Part shown: positions 20,894 to 32,757 of the stretch, piece by piece
Position numbering within the stretch: the first letter of the stretch is position 1
Layout of the letters: each line of letters begins with the position of its first letter
Origin: Lactifluus volemus
Taxonomy: Eukaryota > Basidiomycota > Agaricomycetes > Russulales > Russulaceae
Assembly (NCBI GenBank): GCA_022376515.1
Contig: WTXI01000104.1
Span: 1-64,000, forward strand
Direction of reading: 5' to 3'
DNA: 64,000 nucleotides
The notes under the pieces: model-generated
Told to the model about the DNA's origin: nothing
The model's database searches: none
Seen by the model: the letters and a program-made list of their open reading frames with translations, nothing else
Translations under genes and position numbers: made by a program

Positions 20894-22341
20894 CTCCAGG
20901 GTTTTCTGACCTTGACAATTTGGACAAACAAACCTGATTGTAGCGCCCCTTCTCATCCCACCTCCCCGTTTCTATGAAGGTAACTGACCAACTAAACAGT
21001 CCGAGCCAGTAGTCGAGACTCGGTCTTTCCAAGGCCGACGCCCGATTGTGTCATCAGGTTAGCCGTATGGTACTGTACCCCCACTTGGGCCATTGGCACC
21101 CATACGTACGCGTCGGCGGCGCTTGGCAAAAACTAGGAACGACACTGGCGTGACATTGCGCTGGCCGTCATTGTACTGTACGGTAACTTACCACGCAAAA
21201 CAAATCGCGGCTTGAAAAGCGATTGGATCACGCGCGAATTCGAAGTCCAAGTTCGGTTCCCATTTTCGGTCTCCATGTGGCGGAGTGGCCGGGTTTGCCA
21301 TGAACACGCTTCGGGTTTTTGTTTAACAGTATAAAACTTGTACAGGTACCAGTACGTTGAAGGAATGGCCTTATGGTCATTACAGACATGTGAAAGGGAA
21401 GTGTCCGCTGGTATAGTACGTGTCAATGAGTCTCTTTTCACACGTCACCAATGGTTTGATCTAAGAATGACCAGTGTCTATACTAGTCTAAAAGGATTTG
21501 AATGGCGTAGTGTAGCATGCTGCCTCCGAGCGGCTAATTGTAAAATATTGACGCGCACGGTGTGCTCTACTAGGCGTCAGCCAAAATTCCCTCTATCGGA
21601 TCAGCCACCCAATTCCAGAGGTCGGGCACAGGCAAAAAGGGAAAGCAAGGGCTGCTGAAGGGAAACGAATGCATGAAGGTCACATCTAATGTCGCAGAGA
21701 GCTGCCAGGTACATGCCTGATAAATTGGACGTGAGGATGACAGGAGGATTCTTCACTCGCGCACGCCACTGTCGGGCAATAGCCGCGTTTGTCCACAGCA
21801 CACGTGACCATTAAACGCTTTTCCCATCTCAACATCCTCGACCAATCGCTCTGATCTTACCGTTATCTATTAAAACCAGAACGCCTTTAGTTGTTGTAAG
21901 TAGTGAACGAGCTGAGGCGTATACCGGTGAGTACCAATACTTGGACGCATAATTTGAATGTTAGACTCCAAGGTTGTAAATTTATGATCTCTGGTCTCAA
22001 GTGAGAAATTCATGTGAGCCTTTCGTCGATCAATTCTGGGCAAAGAATTTCTCCCATCTGCAACACCCTCGTGTTCAAGCTTCTCGCCCCATGATCCCGT
22101 GTTTGGCTTTAGCCCACATGTACTATGAGACTGTGGCTTGTGTTCCTCACAGTATCCTTGTGTCCGTCCTTCATTCCCCCTCCTCCGTTGATGGCATCTC
22201 TTTATGGATGCCCATATCTACCACCCCTCGAGGATCAACATCGACGAACGTCCAACGGTGGTTCGAACGAGTAGAGTACTACTCATAAGGTGGCATCGGA
22301 AGATGAGATTGTGTGTGTTTTCTTTCCCCCATCAGTAGTTT
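20894..22341. other. Intergenic
   Basis: Between the dispersed repeat and the Plavaka element. Short ORFs only, with no recognisable gene. Confidence 0.65.
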
Positions 22342-22505
22342 GGCATTTTGGTTTCCAGAGGTTTCTACACCTGAGAAACCCATAAAAACCCGTAAAAACC
22401 TGGAAAACCAGAAACTTGGAAACCTATGTCCAATTTCCTGGAAACCTCTCTAAATGACAAGTAGCAGAAACCTCGGAAACCTATGAAACCCATGGAAACG
22501 TCGGT
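22342..22505. repeat. Left terminal cluster of GGTTTCC/GGAAACC motifs
   Basis: About ten close variants of the heptamer in both orientations. The cluster lies 145 bases beyond the stop codon of the partner gene and mirrors the cluster at the other end. Such subterminal arrays are typical transposase-binding regions. Confidence 0.65.
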
Positions 22506-23913
22506 AACCAACTATCTATAATTAAGGACATGTTCCTCCCTCCTGTATTACAGTAAAAAAAAATCGAAATCTATATAATTTTGATGAAAACGCGTGAAAC
22601 GCGATGCTGGTCACGGTAAAGCAAAGTGGAGTTATCATAAAAAGCAATATTAGGCCTTCTCAGGGCTAGATGGGACGTAGATCTCGTCACGGTAAAGCGA
22701 TACCATTGACTGGTCAGCCTGAACGTCGCATTCTTCAAGTTGGCCCTCAGCATCAACATTTGCAAATGCCCTTGCAAGAATACGATTCCAACGTCGCTCA
22801 CTCACGGCATCAACCTTCCCGAAGAAAACTTGCAACGCTTTCCAACAATTCTCATGGGAAAATTGAGGAGGTGATTCAAAACGACCAGATAAATGTGCTT
22901 TGAACGCACGTTCAACCTTTAATGTACGTGGTACTAGTAAGAACTTGAAGCGAATTCGAAATCGATGAGAAAGGTGCCATACTGATAGAAGAGCCATTAC
23001 AAAAAGCCCTTTGGGTGGGTGTGCTCCATCGAGAGGTGGATGTAATGCAGAGCTCGCCGCGTAACTCAAATACTTCTTGACAAACGGAACGATGAATTCG
23101 GATTCGAGGAAACCATCAGGCGCCTAGTAAAATACATTTACGTTGATTAGTGGGCCCAATAAAGTGATAGCAATCACAAAGGTACTTACAATATAACCTG
23201 GCTCACCTCTCTTGACCTTGCAAGTCTGAGGAGTCGGAGATGCATAGTACGCGGGTCCACCATTTAATGCCCAACAAACGTAGTCGCAAATTTGGCCTGG
23301 TTGGTCATCAAACTCGGGCTTCCTAAAGCGCGCCTTGATAGTTTCGAGAATATTGGCTGCAAGCCTCGACTTTCGACTCTTAACACGTCTGTAGGCCTGT
23401 AACAATATTATTGTAGCTCATGAGATAGTGAGGGAGAACCTACTGTAGTGACAACAGCATCATCCGCTTTGAGAGAGAAAGTGACATCCGGAAACGAAGC
23501 ATCAAATACGCCCTGAACAATAGTGAGGAAATGGGGAGAATCAACTGAGAAATGAATGAAAGGCTCTCGTGAAATATAAAGTGCATGAGCCAGGGTCGGA
23601 TTGAAGACTTTCTTCCAACGGGAATCACGAAGGAATTTGCTAGTATCATCTTCAGCACTGGCTGTTGCCTGTGGAGGCTTTTTGTATTTCGTGTCGGGCA
23701 CCTGACAGACGATTTCGAATCGGAGTCAGTACTGATAGCAGAAAGGTATCGACGCTGAACCGTAGTAGTTACCGTACCTTGGCTCCGCGGATGGACTGGC
23801 CACTACTGGCGTCACAGCCACCACTTTTTGTAACCTGAATAAGCTACACACTCCAAGTCAGCGTGTGTGAACCACCGAGAACGAGATAATGTCAGAATTT
23901 TGTCACTTTGAGT

Positions 23914-25424
23914 TAGTGTTGCGGGGCTCGACGAGCCGGAGCTAGCTGAAGCCGAGCCCCCTTTAGCCATGGCATCGGCTTGCCAGATTTAGCCGAGCCA
24001 CCTTAGCCGGAACCTTTTAGCCAAGGCTAAGCCGCAGCTTAGAGCATATGGCTTGCTGGCTTAGTCTCATACTCATACTCATTATGTAATCTTATAGTGC
24101 CTTCGCAGCTGCCTTAATCTCACTGAATCAAGCTCAGAACCACCTTTGTAAAACACTTCACCATCTAGGGCAACTCACAGCCCCGAACACAGCGGCATTA
24201 CAGCATGATGGCAAAGGAGGAGGTGAAAGCATGGCGGGTATGCTCGACGAACCAGCATCCGCCATCCGGACAGGAAGAGTCCTCGGTTCCGCGTCAAGTA
24301 GGATCCGCACCTTGTCGTCGGATGGCTTGGTGATCTCTTCGTGTCGGACAAACACGCCGGTGCAGACACGCTCGAGATGGTCAACCACCTCCGCAGTGCG
24401 CCCGCCCATCGATCGCCCCGCTTCAACCACCGCACGTCATTCCTCTTCTTCGCAGACGTCTTTCTTGGTATCGTAAATGTCGCTGTCACGCGATTGTGAA
24501 TCCGCGCCTAGCACGGCACGGACAAACGTCCACCTGGCGATGTGCGCGACGGCTTCGCACACGTTGCGCACTGCAAAGGAGCCAAGCGGCGTGAGATGGA
24601 ACGACACAATCAAAGGGTCGCACGAACTGCGCATGAGTTGCCCGCGTCCAGAGCGCCTCGGCGCGTGAACGCCAGACAGGGAAGACCAGGAGGGCGAGGG
24701 TCGATAAATTGCTCAACGATGTGGCGAAAGCGGGGGTATGGGAGATCATGCCCCAATCTGTCTGGGCACGGAGACCGAAAGAGGTGGTACCTAAAATCGA
24801 AGTCAGCACCTCATTGATAGCTGGCAATCAAGGACAGGACATACAATCAAACACTGCTAGCTCTGCTAATCTAACCCAGGCCCATTGCTCGAGCTGCTTG
24901 TGTTCAATTGTTTTGGCCTTCCCTCCACGCTTAGGCATCACAATGCTAAGCAAAAGCACCAAGAGACCGGGATGCACACCAAGCGCTGTGCGCAGAAGGA
25001 CAGCTTCGTTTGAAGTACCACATTGAGTGGGGCCGAGGGCATTGATGAGAGTGACCGGGTTTTCCTAGCAATGCGCCACCGGGACAGGCGCCATATACGA
25101 CGAACATGTGGCGGAAGAACTGGCGCCATCGGAAACTGCGAAATTCAATGATCGAAGGAGAGAGAAGTGGGGAACGTGGCGACAGAGGAGAGCGAGCAGG
25201 GGGGAAGTGACACCGAGGTTGCCAGGGTCTTGGTTGACTTTTCAACACAATCATGTGACCAGGCCCGGCTTTCGGGTAGGCTTAGCCGGGCTCAGTCGTG
25301 ATTGGAAGCCGCCTACAGTCTAACTAAAATGGGGGCTAGCCTGGGCTCGGCTACATCCGGCTAAGGATAAGCCGGCTCCGGCTTACGGCTGAGCTGTCAA
25401 TAGCCGCAAGCCCCCGCAACACTA
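23914..25424. mobile_element. Non-autonomous hAT transposon
   Basis: 1511 bp bounded by 13-bp perfect terminal inverted repeats TAGTGTTGCGGGG ... CCCCGCAACACTA and flanked by a perfect 8-bp target duplication CTTTGAGT (23906-23913 and 25425-25432). Eight-base duplications and TAGTG/CAGTG ends are hallmarks of hAT elements. Many AGCCG/CGGCT motifs fill the first and last 150 bases, as expected for subterminal transposase sites. No transposase is encoded. The interior has minus-strand ORFs (24158-25250) that may be pieces of a captured gene. Confidence 0.92.
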
Positions 25425-25503
25425 CTTTGAGTGGTGTTAAAAACCCACCTCATTTCTCCGAGAGGGATCACGCCAATAGCTTTGAGGAATAGCCGGTTGA
25501 ATC

Positions 25504-26938
25504 AAGCCTTCTTGACTTCTTACCACCATCATCGAAATTTTCTCGATGTCTTATCCCCCCATTCTTGACCTTCAGTCCTTCAACAAAGCCAAGGACGACC
25601 GCACCCTGGAAGTCCCAGGTGCAGCTGAAGCAATAAACGCGGCCGTGGAGGTTGTCTGCAAAATCCCAGACGACGTCCAGCGAGGACATCGCTTAGGCGA
25701 TGGATCGGACGTGGTTGAGGCAGCCCTTAGAGCCGCCTTCGCTCCCCAAGCCGTTGACCCCCCTCCTACTCCCTCTGTAGCCCCCACCGAGCCCCCAAGC
25801 TCGCTTGGCGAGGCTGGCACATCAAATTCCCAGTCGCCTTTTACACCGCTTTGCACTGGGACCCCCGTTTCACAGCCCAACACTCCACACCCTGAGCCCT
25901 CCGGTGACTCTCCGGGCGAAGGGCAGGCGGGCACGACCCCTAGGGCAAAGGGCAAACCCCTAACCCGAAGGGCTCTTTCTGCGGCTGACGAACTCTCCGT
26001 GTTCGACATCCACAATATATTCCGTCGCCGCTGGTTCTTATCACGGGACCACCTCGTGGCTAACGTCATTTCGGCCCAAAAGGCCGAAGATGGAAAAGTT
26101 TTTTGGGTTGAGTTCGCTCCCCAGTTCCACGCTCACCTGGTCAAGTGCGCTGTTGCGCTTGTTCCTCGCCCTCTTAACAAGGTGAAAAAGGTGATGTTTG
26201 GATACATCTTAGAGCTTCTTAACGGAGAGGGCCCCCAAGCCTTTTTCGATCTCTCCAAGGGACAGAGAGTGGCATCTCTGGCTCTGAAGGAGAAGAGGCG
26301 ACTTGCACGGAAAAGGAATCGCGCATCGAGGCAGGAGCGCCGGAAAGCCGCCGCCGAGGCAGCCAATGGCAAACCACAACGGTCATGCAAGTACTGCAAG
26401 CGAGAGTTTGCGACGCGCAGGGCCGCCAAGCGACACCGATGCCCTTTCTCCAAGGAGGATAGTGATGAGAGTGGGGAGGCGAGTGGCAAAGGCAAGTCCC
26501 GAGCTGCCCCAAAACTGAACAAGCCGGCCCCCAAGACTCGAGACGCTCCCCCCAACCCCCCAGTCAGCACCATGACCACCGCTCAATCTCAGGCTAAGAA
26601 GACGCAAGACCAACATCCATCGAAAAAGAAGAAGAAGTCAAGTTCGACATCGAAGCCTCAAGAACCGACACCGACAACGACTACTCCTGGCCCCCGGCAA
26701 AGTGCGGCAACGCACGTCCCCAATCGCACGTTAGGCAGAGTGCTAGCCTCCGACCAGCCATACGAGATGACCTCCGACCGCCGCTCGTCACGACTCAACA
26801 CCGAGACGAAACGCAGGACAAGGAGAGGGTTATTGGACAAATTGCATGAGTAGCTTTACACAGCGGACACTGTATAGTTACAACACGGTATATAGGGCGG
26901 TCCCCTGAATCCGTCTCAACAGAGAAAAGTTCACACTC
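25504..26938 (+). mobile_element. Intronless ORF insert flanked by a 15-bp direct repeat
   Basis: The repeat ATAGCCGGTTGAATC occurs at 25489-25503 and 26939-26953, at the two edges of a single-ORF insert. It has no terminal inverted repeats and no poly(A). A duplication this long suggests target-primed retroposition (LINE-type) of a spliced transcript or an internally deleted LINE. The insert interrupts a coding exon of the Plavaka partner gene. Confidence 0.7.
25546..26853 (+). CDS. Hypothetical protein with one Cys/His zinc-binding motif, within the insert
   Basis: 435 aa in one exon with a 42-nt leader and an 85-nt trailer inside the insert. Residues 1-75 look folded; 75-140 are Pro/Ser/Thr-rich. 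A conserved-looking block (IHNIFRRRWFLSRDHL through FFDLSKGQRVASLAL) spans about 160-255. A strongly basic stretch follows, then a zinc-binding motif CKYCKREFATRRAAKRHRC (C-X2-C-X12-H-X-C). The rest is a Lys/Ser/Pro-rich tail. The basic, zinc-binding make-up suits a nucleic-acid binding protein: a LINE ORF1-like product or a retroposed host gene. I do not recognise the family. The ORF is intact, so the insertion is recent or selected. Confidence 0.6.
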   Translation: MSYPPILDLQSFNKAKDDRTLEVPGAAEAINAAVEVVCKIPDDVQRGHRLGDGSDVVEAALRAAFAPQAVDPPPTPSVAPTEPPSSLGEAGTSNSQSPFTPLCTGTPVSQPNTPHPEPSGDSPGEGQAGTTPRAKGKPLTRRALSAADELSVFDIHNIFRRRWFLSRDHLVANVISAQKAEDGKVFWVEFAPQFHAHLVKCAVALVPRPLNKVKKVMFGYILELLNGEGPQAFFDLSKGQRVASLALKEKRRLARKRNRASRQERRKAAAEAANGKPQRSCKYCKREFATRRAAKRHRCPFSKEDSDESGEASGKGKSRAAPKLNKPAPKTRDAPPNPPVSTMTTAQSQAKKTQDQHPSKKKKKSSSTSKPQEPTPTTTTPGPRQSAATHVPNRTLGRVLASDQPYEMTSDRRSSRLNTETKRRTRRGLLDKLHE

Positions 26939-28264
26939 ATAGCCGGTTGAATCTGGTTTTGCGGGAAGTGTGGCTCAGGGAAGGGAGGACGATCCGAGTC
27001 TATGTCCTTGTCATTCAGTCCACCATTTTCGAATGGATCGACGTTAGCCCTAGATTCGGAATTCCGATTCAATTCTGAGCCTTTGCATAAGCGTAAACCC
27101 GCATTTTTATATCTCTTTGGTCCGGTCATCGCCAAAGGAGGAAAATCGCTTGATATAGAGGTAATTTCCGAGTCATTTCATTAGCATCCAAGTCCATGTG
27201 ATTGACCAAACAATACCGTCACATACTTGGTATCAACTTTCCTCTTTCGACTCTCATCTGACTCATTTCCGAGTCTCCTCTCACATATGCCATCTTCTAT
27301 CAATTGAAGCTCCTTTCGAAGTGCTCCTTTTATGGCTCTTTTGGGTTGGCGGGCTTTTCTCGGAGTCAACTATAAGGAATACTTGGTTAGGTCACTCGAC
27401 AAGATTATCTAGTAGACTCGGGGTTCAATTGTCCACTTGCCTTGTTGCTGACCACCTCACCCGGGCCTTTCAGCACAGGTTCCTCGCCATCTGATTGTGA
27501 CTCGGAATCTGCCATCGCATCCACTTCAGCGAAGTCGAAGTCCTCCCCACCATCGCTATCTTCTGCCACCTTGTTGTGTGCCCATTTACGAATCGCCACT
27601 GAGAGACGTTGGGGCTTTTCACCTTCCATATTACGTTCCTCAGCGGCATTTATCTCAGCCAGAAGCTGTTTTGCCATTTCGCCTTCCTGAATCTTGTCTT
27701 CGATAGCCTTCCTTTGTGCCTCACGCCTGGCGGCAGCCTCATCCACAGTAAGGCGTTTTGTTGGCTGCCCAGCAGGATGGAGATTACGTCCGGGGCGGTC
27801 TGGCAGCGGGGCTCTGGGCATAACTTCTCGTTTCTGAGCAGCACCCTTCCTTGCCTTCGGCTGACGTGGCGGCAACTTCTTGACATGAGACACACTCTCT
27901 CGAGCTTTCTTGGCTGGTGGTGACTTGTTGGCTTCCTCCGTTGGAATTGTACGCTTTTGCCCACGCTTCCGAGGTTTGGGCTGGCCTAGCTGGGGCTGCG
28001 TGGTGGGGCCCTCCTCTGAGTCTTTGTTGATAACAGCTGCTTTGCCTTGTCTATTTCCACATGTGGTGTGTGGTTGTTTGTTAGATGCCGCTTGCTCAGC
28101 CTAAGGCCATGACAAAGGTTAGTTACATGTTTTTATTTTCTCCACTGTGCTAACCTTTAACTGACGACGACAAGCTGACACCATGACAGGATTAGGCTCG
28201 GAATCAGAGGGCATAAGACGAGGGTCGATGACACCTTGAGACTTTTTGGCACGAGTGGTTGGCA

Positions 28265-28478
28265 TGATGAGGGGGCGATTCGGGACGTTGGAATTTGTAT
28301 CTAGGGTAAGACACGGCGAACTTGAAGGCGTCGAAATCCCATTGGAAAAATCTAGAATGTTCTATCTCCATGTGTGCTAGTGGCAAATTCACGTGCATGT
28401 TGTTTTCTCCTCAAAGTTTGAACCTATGTGTGTCCGCTCTTTACAGCATCGCCATCGCCCCTGCTCTAAGTCTCTAGC
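28265..28478. promoter_or_regulatory. Bidirectional promoter of the Plavaka element
   Basis: 214 bases between the divergent start codons of the partner gene and the transposase. Both must be driven from here. No TATA box is obvious. Confidence 0.5.
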
Positions 28479-31400
28479 ATGACTCGACAACTTCATACCG
28501 TGACATCTCGTGGCCATTTTGACTGTTCAACGTGTGGTCTCAAGTGCCGCACACAGAGTGGACTTTCTCGTCATAAAAAAACGATACATCCGAGTTTCCA
28601 CCCTCCTACGGAGTCTGTGCGATTCAAATGCCTTTCACATCCCCACCTGAATGGTATGAACTGTTTATAACCGCTATCGACGTGGTATTTTGAGCATTGA
28701 TATGTTTTTAAACCAGCCAAACCGTGTTCAGAAGATGGAACATTTTTAAAAGAGCCTTCTGTTATACCACCTATGCCAAGTGCACTTTCTGAACCTATGA
28801 GCACCAACTTTGACTGTGACAACCCTTGGGCACCATTTCCGAACCGCCTGGCGTTCGATTGGGCATACTACCATTATGTCCAGCTTCAGTCATCGCAGAA
28901 CAGTATTCTCACCGGACTGGACCTCTGGCGTGCCGCTGTTATCGAAAGCGGATCGAAAAGTGGCTCAGACAACGGTGGCATACCATGGAAGCGTGTACAA
29001 GACATTTACAACACAATCGACTCGATCCAAGCTGGCGGGGCCCCATGGAAGGCTTATACCTTTCAGTACTCTGGCCCAAAGCCACGTAATCCACCTCAGT
29101 GGATGGAAAAGGAATATGAACTCAACACACGGGACGTCTTACAAGTTCTTGAGCAACAGTTGGAGACAGCTGAGTTTGATGGGCACACCAACTACACCCC
29201 ATATCAGGAGTTCGATGGCAAAGGTGATCAAGTATATTCAAACCTTATGTCGGGAAAATGGGCCTGGGAGGAAGCGGTGTGTCTTTCTTTCATATATAAC
29301 TGGTTTCGAGTCTGGTGTACTTAAATCAGCCTTCTTAGGATAAAATCGCACTGGTGGCTAATCGCCGAGCTACACGCGGCGCAATGTTGGTGCCTGTTAT
29401 AGTCGGTAGTGACAAGACGACGGTATCTGTCGCTACAGGCCACCAAGAATATCATCCCATCTATATATCACCAGGGGTTATTTCAAACACTGCTCGCCGT
29501 GGCCACGGAAACGGTGTTATGCCAGTTGCGTTCCTTCCCATTCCGAAAAGTATGTGATCGTTATTGAGTTATCACGCATGATGCGGCCGCCCAAGCCATC
29601 GTTCTAACAAACCGAATGTTATTTTAGCGAGCAAATGTCAACGAAAACAACCCGAATTCGTAGCGTTTTGTCGACAGCTCTATCACAAATGTCTCGAAAT
29701 TGTCTTCAGCCCACTGAAACCATACATGGAGAAACCAAAAGTTATTAAGTGTCCAGATGGGCATTTCCGTCGTGCGATCTTCAGCCTTGGGCCCTATATA
29801 GCAGACTATCCAGAGCAAGTATGGCTCACTGGGGTTGTTTCAAATTGGTGTCCAAAGTACGTTTTGTTGTGTAACGTTATCGTGACTGTGGGCATCGCAG
29901 CGTTGATTGGACATTTAGATGTGACGCTTTGCCATCAAATCTTGATGGCGATGGCAGCCACTGTCGTTCTCATGAAAAGACCGACTTCATCGTCAAGAAC
30001 TTTAACCCCAGAGCACTTTGGGACGAGTTTGGGATCAGGCATGACATTGTGGTGCGTCATATGCGGCTCATATTCCTCCAACACAGTGACTGGGACACTC
30101 ACAGTTTTTTTAGCCATTTACCCACTCGTTCCCACGTGCAGACATCCATAAACTCCTCTCCCCTGATCTCTTGCACCAATTAATCAAAGGGACGTTTAAA
30201 GACCACCTTGTAGAGTGGGTAGGTGAATATTTGCACAAGTCCCATTGCGAAAAAGTGGCACTGGAAATTATTGAAGACATTGATCATCGGTAAATAGTAT
30301 CTACTCGCAAATGCATCTCGGGGCAACTCTAAATTGTACCCTTTTCGTTTTCGAAGAATTTCAGCTGTTCCCCCATACCCCGGCCTTCGTCGGTTTCCTG
30401 ATGGGCGGGACTACAACCAATGGACAGGGGATGATTCGAAAGCACTGATGAAGGTAAGATCTTCACTTATTTGATCACGGCGATGCTTGAAACAAAGCCA
30501 CTGATGTGTTGTAATCTAGGTATTTCTTGCGGCAATCGCTGGTTATTTACCATCAAGCATGGTTCAATGTATTGCGGCCTTCATGAACGCTTGTTACATA
30601 GCCCGCCGGGATGCGATCAATGGACCTGCTCTCGAGCAATTCCAGCGATGTGTCAACGAATTTCATCGGCTGCGAAATATCTTCATTCAAGTGGGCGTTA
30701 GAGTATCGATATCACTACCACGTCAGCATGCACTCTCTCACTACTACCATGCCATACAACTCTTTGGGTCTCCAAATGGCCTCTGTTCGTCGATTACTGA
30801 ATCGAAGCACATCAAAGCTGTAAAGGAACCGTGGCGTCGCTCGAGCCGATTCCATGCTCTCGCTCAGATGCTCCAAACCCTTGTCCGGCTCGACAAGATG
30901 ACCGCTCTTCGTTTCCAGTTTCATCGCAAGGGGATGCTAGCTGGCTCGACGTCATCATATGCCATGATAGACGGTATCAAGGTGGACTCAGAATCGGACT
31001 CGGAGAACAATGACCCGAGACACACCTTGGATGTGGAGGACTCAGGACTCGGACGTGACACATGCGGGATGGATGACGACAACGAAAATGACATTGGTAA
31101 TGGCTCAGACAGTGACCGCGACTGTGGTCCCGCAGATGGTAATCCCCTTGGTGCCATGTCTGAGGTGAAGCTTGCTCGGAAGCACCGTATGTTGTCACAG
31201 TAAACGTTGTTTTTGTGCCTGTGTACGAGCCTGACAACCCCGTTTCTATCCAGAAAATGGCTACCCACGCAAGTTGTGCGAACTTTCTGAGTTCATATGC
31301 CAACCTGGATTTCCACACGCACTTCACCAGTTTCTTTTTATGCTTGACCACCCTGATCAACAGGCACCTTGTAGTCCTGAAGAATTGCCTTCGTTCGAGG

Positions 31401-31906
31401 GCAATATTAAGGTGTATCACTCCGCATCAGCCGTATTTTATGCCCCAAGTGATCTATGTGGACCAGGTGGCATGCATCGTGAACATATCCGCTCGACCCC
31501 ATCATTCTATGGCCATGAACGACGGGATACAGTCTTTGTTGTTCTCGATGACTCGAAGAAAGGAATGGAAGGGATGGAAATAGGACGCGTTTTGCTTTTC
31601 TTCTCCTTTCAGTATCGTCGAAAGGAGTTCTCATGTGCATTGATTAACTGGTTTGTTCATGACGAGGTGCCTGATCCGGATACAGGCATGTGGACAGTCC
31701 AGCTAGAACGAGACCGGCGAGGGCAACCAACAGTTGATGTTATCGATCTTAATTCCATTGCTCGAGGTGCCCATCTCTTACCAGTCTTTGGTTCATCGAG
31801 AGTTCCTGATGGTTTCAGCTACTATGATGCCTTAGATAGCTTCAATTCCTTCTTTGTTAATAACTTTATTGATCATCACGCTCACGAATTTATTACTACC
31901 ATGTAG
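28479..31906 (+). CDS. Plavaka transposase, multi-exon, apparently intact
   Basis: Begins with a C2H2 zinc finger (CSTCGLKCRTQSGLSRHKKTIH) in exon 1. The conserved Plavaka core follows: PWAPFPNRLAFDWAYYHY, then PWKAYTFQYSGPKP, DKTTVSVATGHQEYHPIY, PVAFLPIPK, NWCPKC, RADIHKLLSPDLLHQLIKG and HALSHYYHAIQLFGSP. Introns include 29282-29339 (approximately), one after PIPK near 29551, one after NWCPK with acceptor ACATTTAG, and one at about 30051-30111. Junctions I checked keep the frame. The region 30970-31150 is an acidic Asp/Glu/Ser-rich linker. The ORF ends at 31906, just before the right terminal motif cluster. The enzyme would excise and insert the element. No stop or frameshift was found in the exons I traced. 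Confidence 0.85.
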
Positions 31907-31971
31907 AGGCTGTTTTACATACTTTACATTAGCCAGTAGTGACTAATTTCATGGAAGCGATGATGGCGTGG

Positions 31972-32057
31972 ACAGGTTTCCAAGTTTCCAGGTTTCCGGG
32001 TTTCCGGAAACCTGAAAACCACTGAAAACCAGTGGAAACCCGGAAACTATTTTGCCC
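31972..32057. repeat. Right terminal cluster of GGTTTCC/GGAAACC motifs
   Basis: Starts 66 bases after the transposase stop codon. It has four forward GGTTTCC-like and four reverse GGAAACC-like motifs, including gtttccgggtttccggaaac, which is partly palindromic. Confidence 0.65.
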
Positions 32058-32757
32058 TTTTGCTGATGCCATATTCCCCACTATCGTCTGCGAGCACCCC
32101 TCTCAAATCTCCTGTGGCTGCCGTGCGTGGCACCAGCCTGAGATCTATTGCCTTCTATGTGTTAGTGTTAGCCTGAGTGACCATCCCGAATCAATGTTTA
32201 TTGCGCTTTGAGACACGACACCCTGTCGGACGACTACCAGCGTACTAACATTGCAGTATAACCTCTGAGAGGGCTGCGACCCAAATGTACCACATGGTGT
32301 AATGTCCCTTGAGTGGAAGAACCTTGATTAGCGGTCGAATTCCTGCGTACCGGCAACCGCACCTCATCTAGGGTCCTTAACAGAATACAGCGGACCCTGC
32401 AAGATTTCTCACATACAGCTGCGTACCGTAAAGGTGTCAGCGTTGGGCTGTATGAGGCTATATGAAGCTGTGAATACGTATTTCAGGTTCCTGATCTTCA
32501 TGTTGTGCAGGAATGTTTGTTTTTCGTTCGGTACATCTGTGGATCATTTGATAATATTTAGAGATGGCGTTGGCCTCTATCGCTGCCAGAATCACTTTCG
32601 TTTATCGATAACCCTCCTGTTGCGGTGTTAAAAGCATACATATTGATCCACAAGGGGAACTCGAGTACTGAACGTACTGAACACGTGGACAGCCTCTCTG
32701 TGGTTTCTATATCAACCCGAACTGTCCCTCTCTGCTGATTCTTCGACGCCACTACCA
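32058..32757. promoter_or_regulatory. Promoter region of F-box gene A, duplicated in front of gene B
   Basis: The part from about 32400 onward aligns with 35130-35500 upstream of gene B (shared: atggcgttgg, ctatcgctgccagaatcac) and more weakly with 50400-50790 upstream of gene F. A TATA-like CTATATCAACCC lies at 32706-32718, about 45 bases before the start codon; equivalents precede B, F, G and H. Confidence 0.65.

Larger units (their letters stand above)
22650..28264 (-). pseudogene. Plavaka-associated partner gene, disrupted by two insertions
   Basis: The N-terminal part (28264 to 26954) starts MPTTRAKKSQG. It is basic, rich in Lys, Arg and Pro with acidic stretches, and looks nuclear. The C-terminal part (23905 to 22650) has a conserved HPPKGLFVMALLS|VERAFKAHLSG core, which I recall from transposon-linked Agaricomycete proteins of unknown function; I cannot name the family with certainty (possibly DUF6532-like). 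Several GT-AG introns are visible, for example one splitting the core just quoted. An insertion at 25504-26938 splits a coding exon, and the frame reads through again (QIQPA then IPQSYW) if it is removed. A second insertion (23914-25424) lies in the next intron. The gene is therefore broken in this copy. Confidence 0.75.
22342..32057. mobile_element. Plavaka-type (KDZ superfamily) DNA transposon, about 9.7 kb, with nested insertions
   Basis: A transposase gene (28479-31906) and a divergent partner gene (28264 down to 22650) sit back to back. Beyond each gene's 3' end is a cluster of GGTTTCC/GGAAACC motifs (22342-22505 and 31972-32057). The outer 24 bases of each cluster are partly inverted copies (GGCATTTTGGTTTCC left; GGGCAAAATAGTTTCC right). 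Removing the two nested insertions gives an ancestral element of about 6.8 kb. I found no clear target duplication at the outer ends, so the boundaries are approximate. Confidence 0.7.

Noticed and set aside
22200..22560. GGAAACC motifs read as a CRISPR-like array
   Set aside because: Unit spacing and orientation are irregular, there are no unique spacers, the genome is eukaryotic, and the motifs mirror the cluster at 31972-32057.
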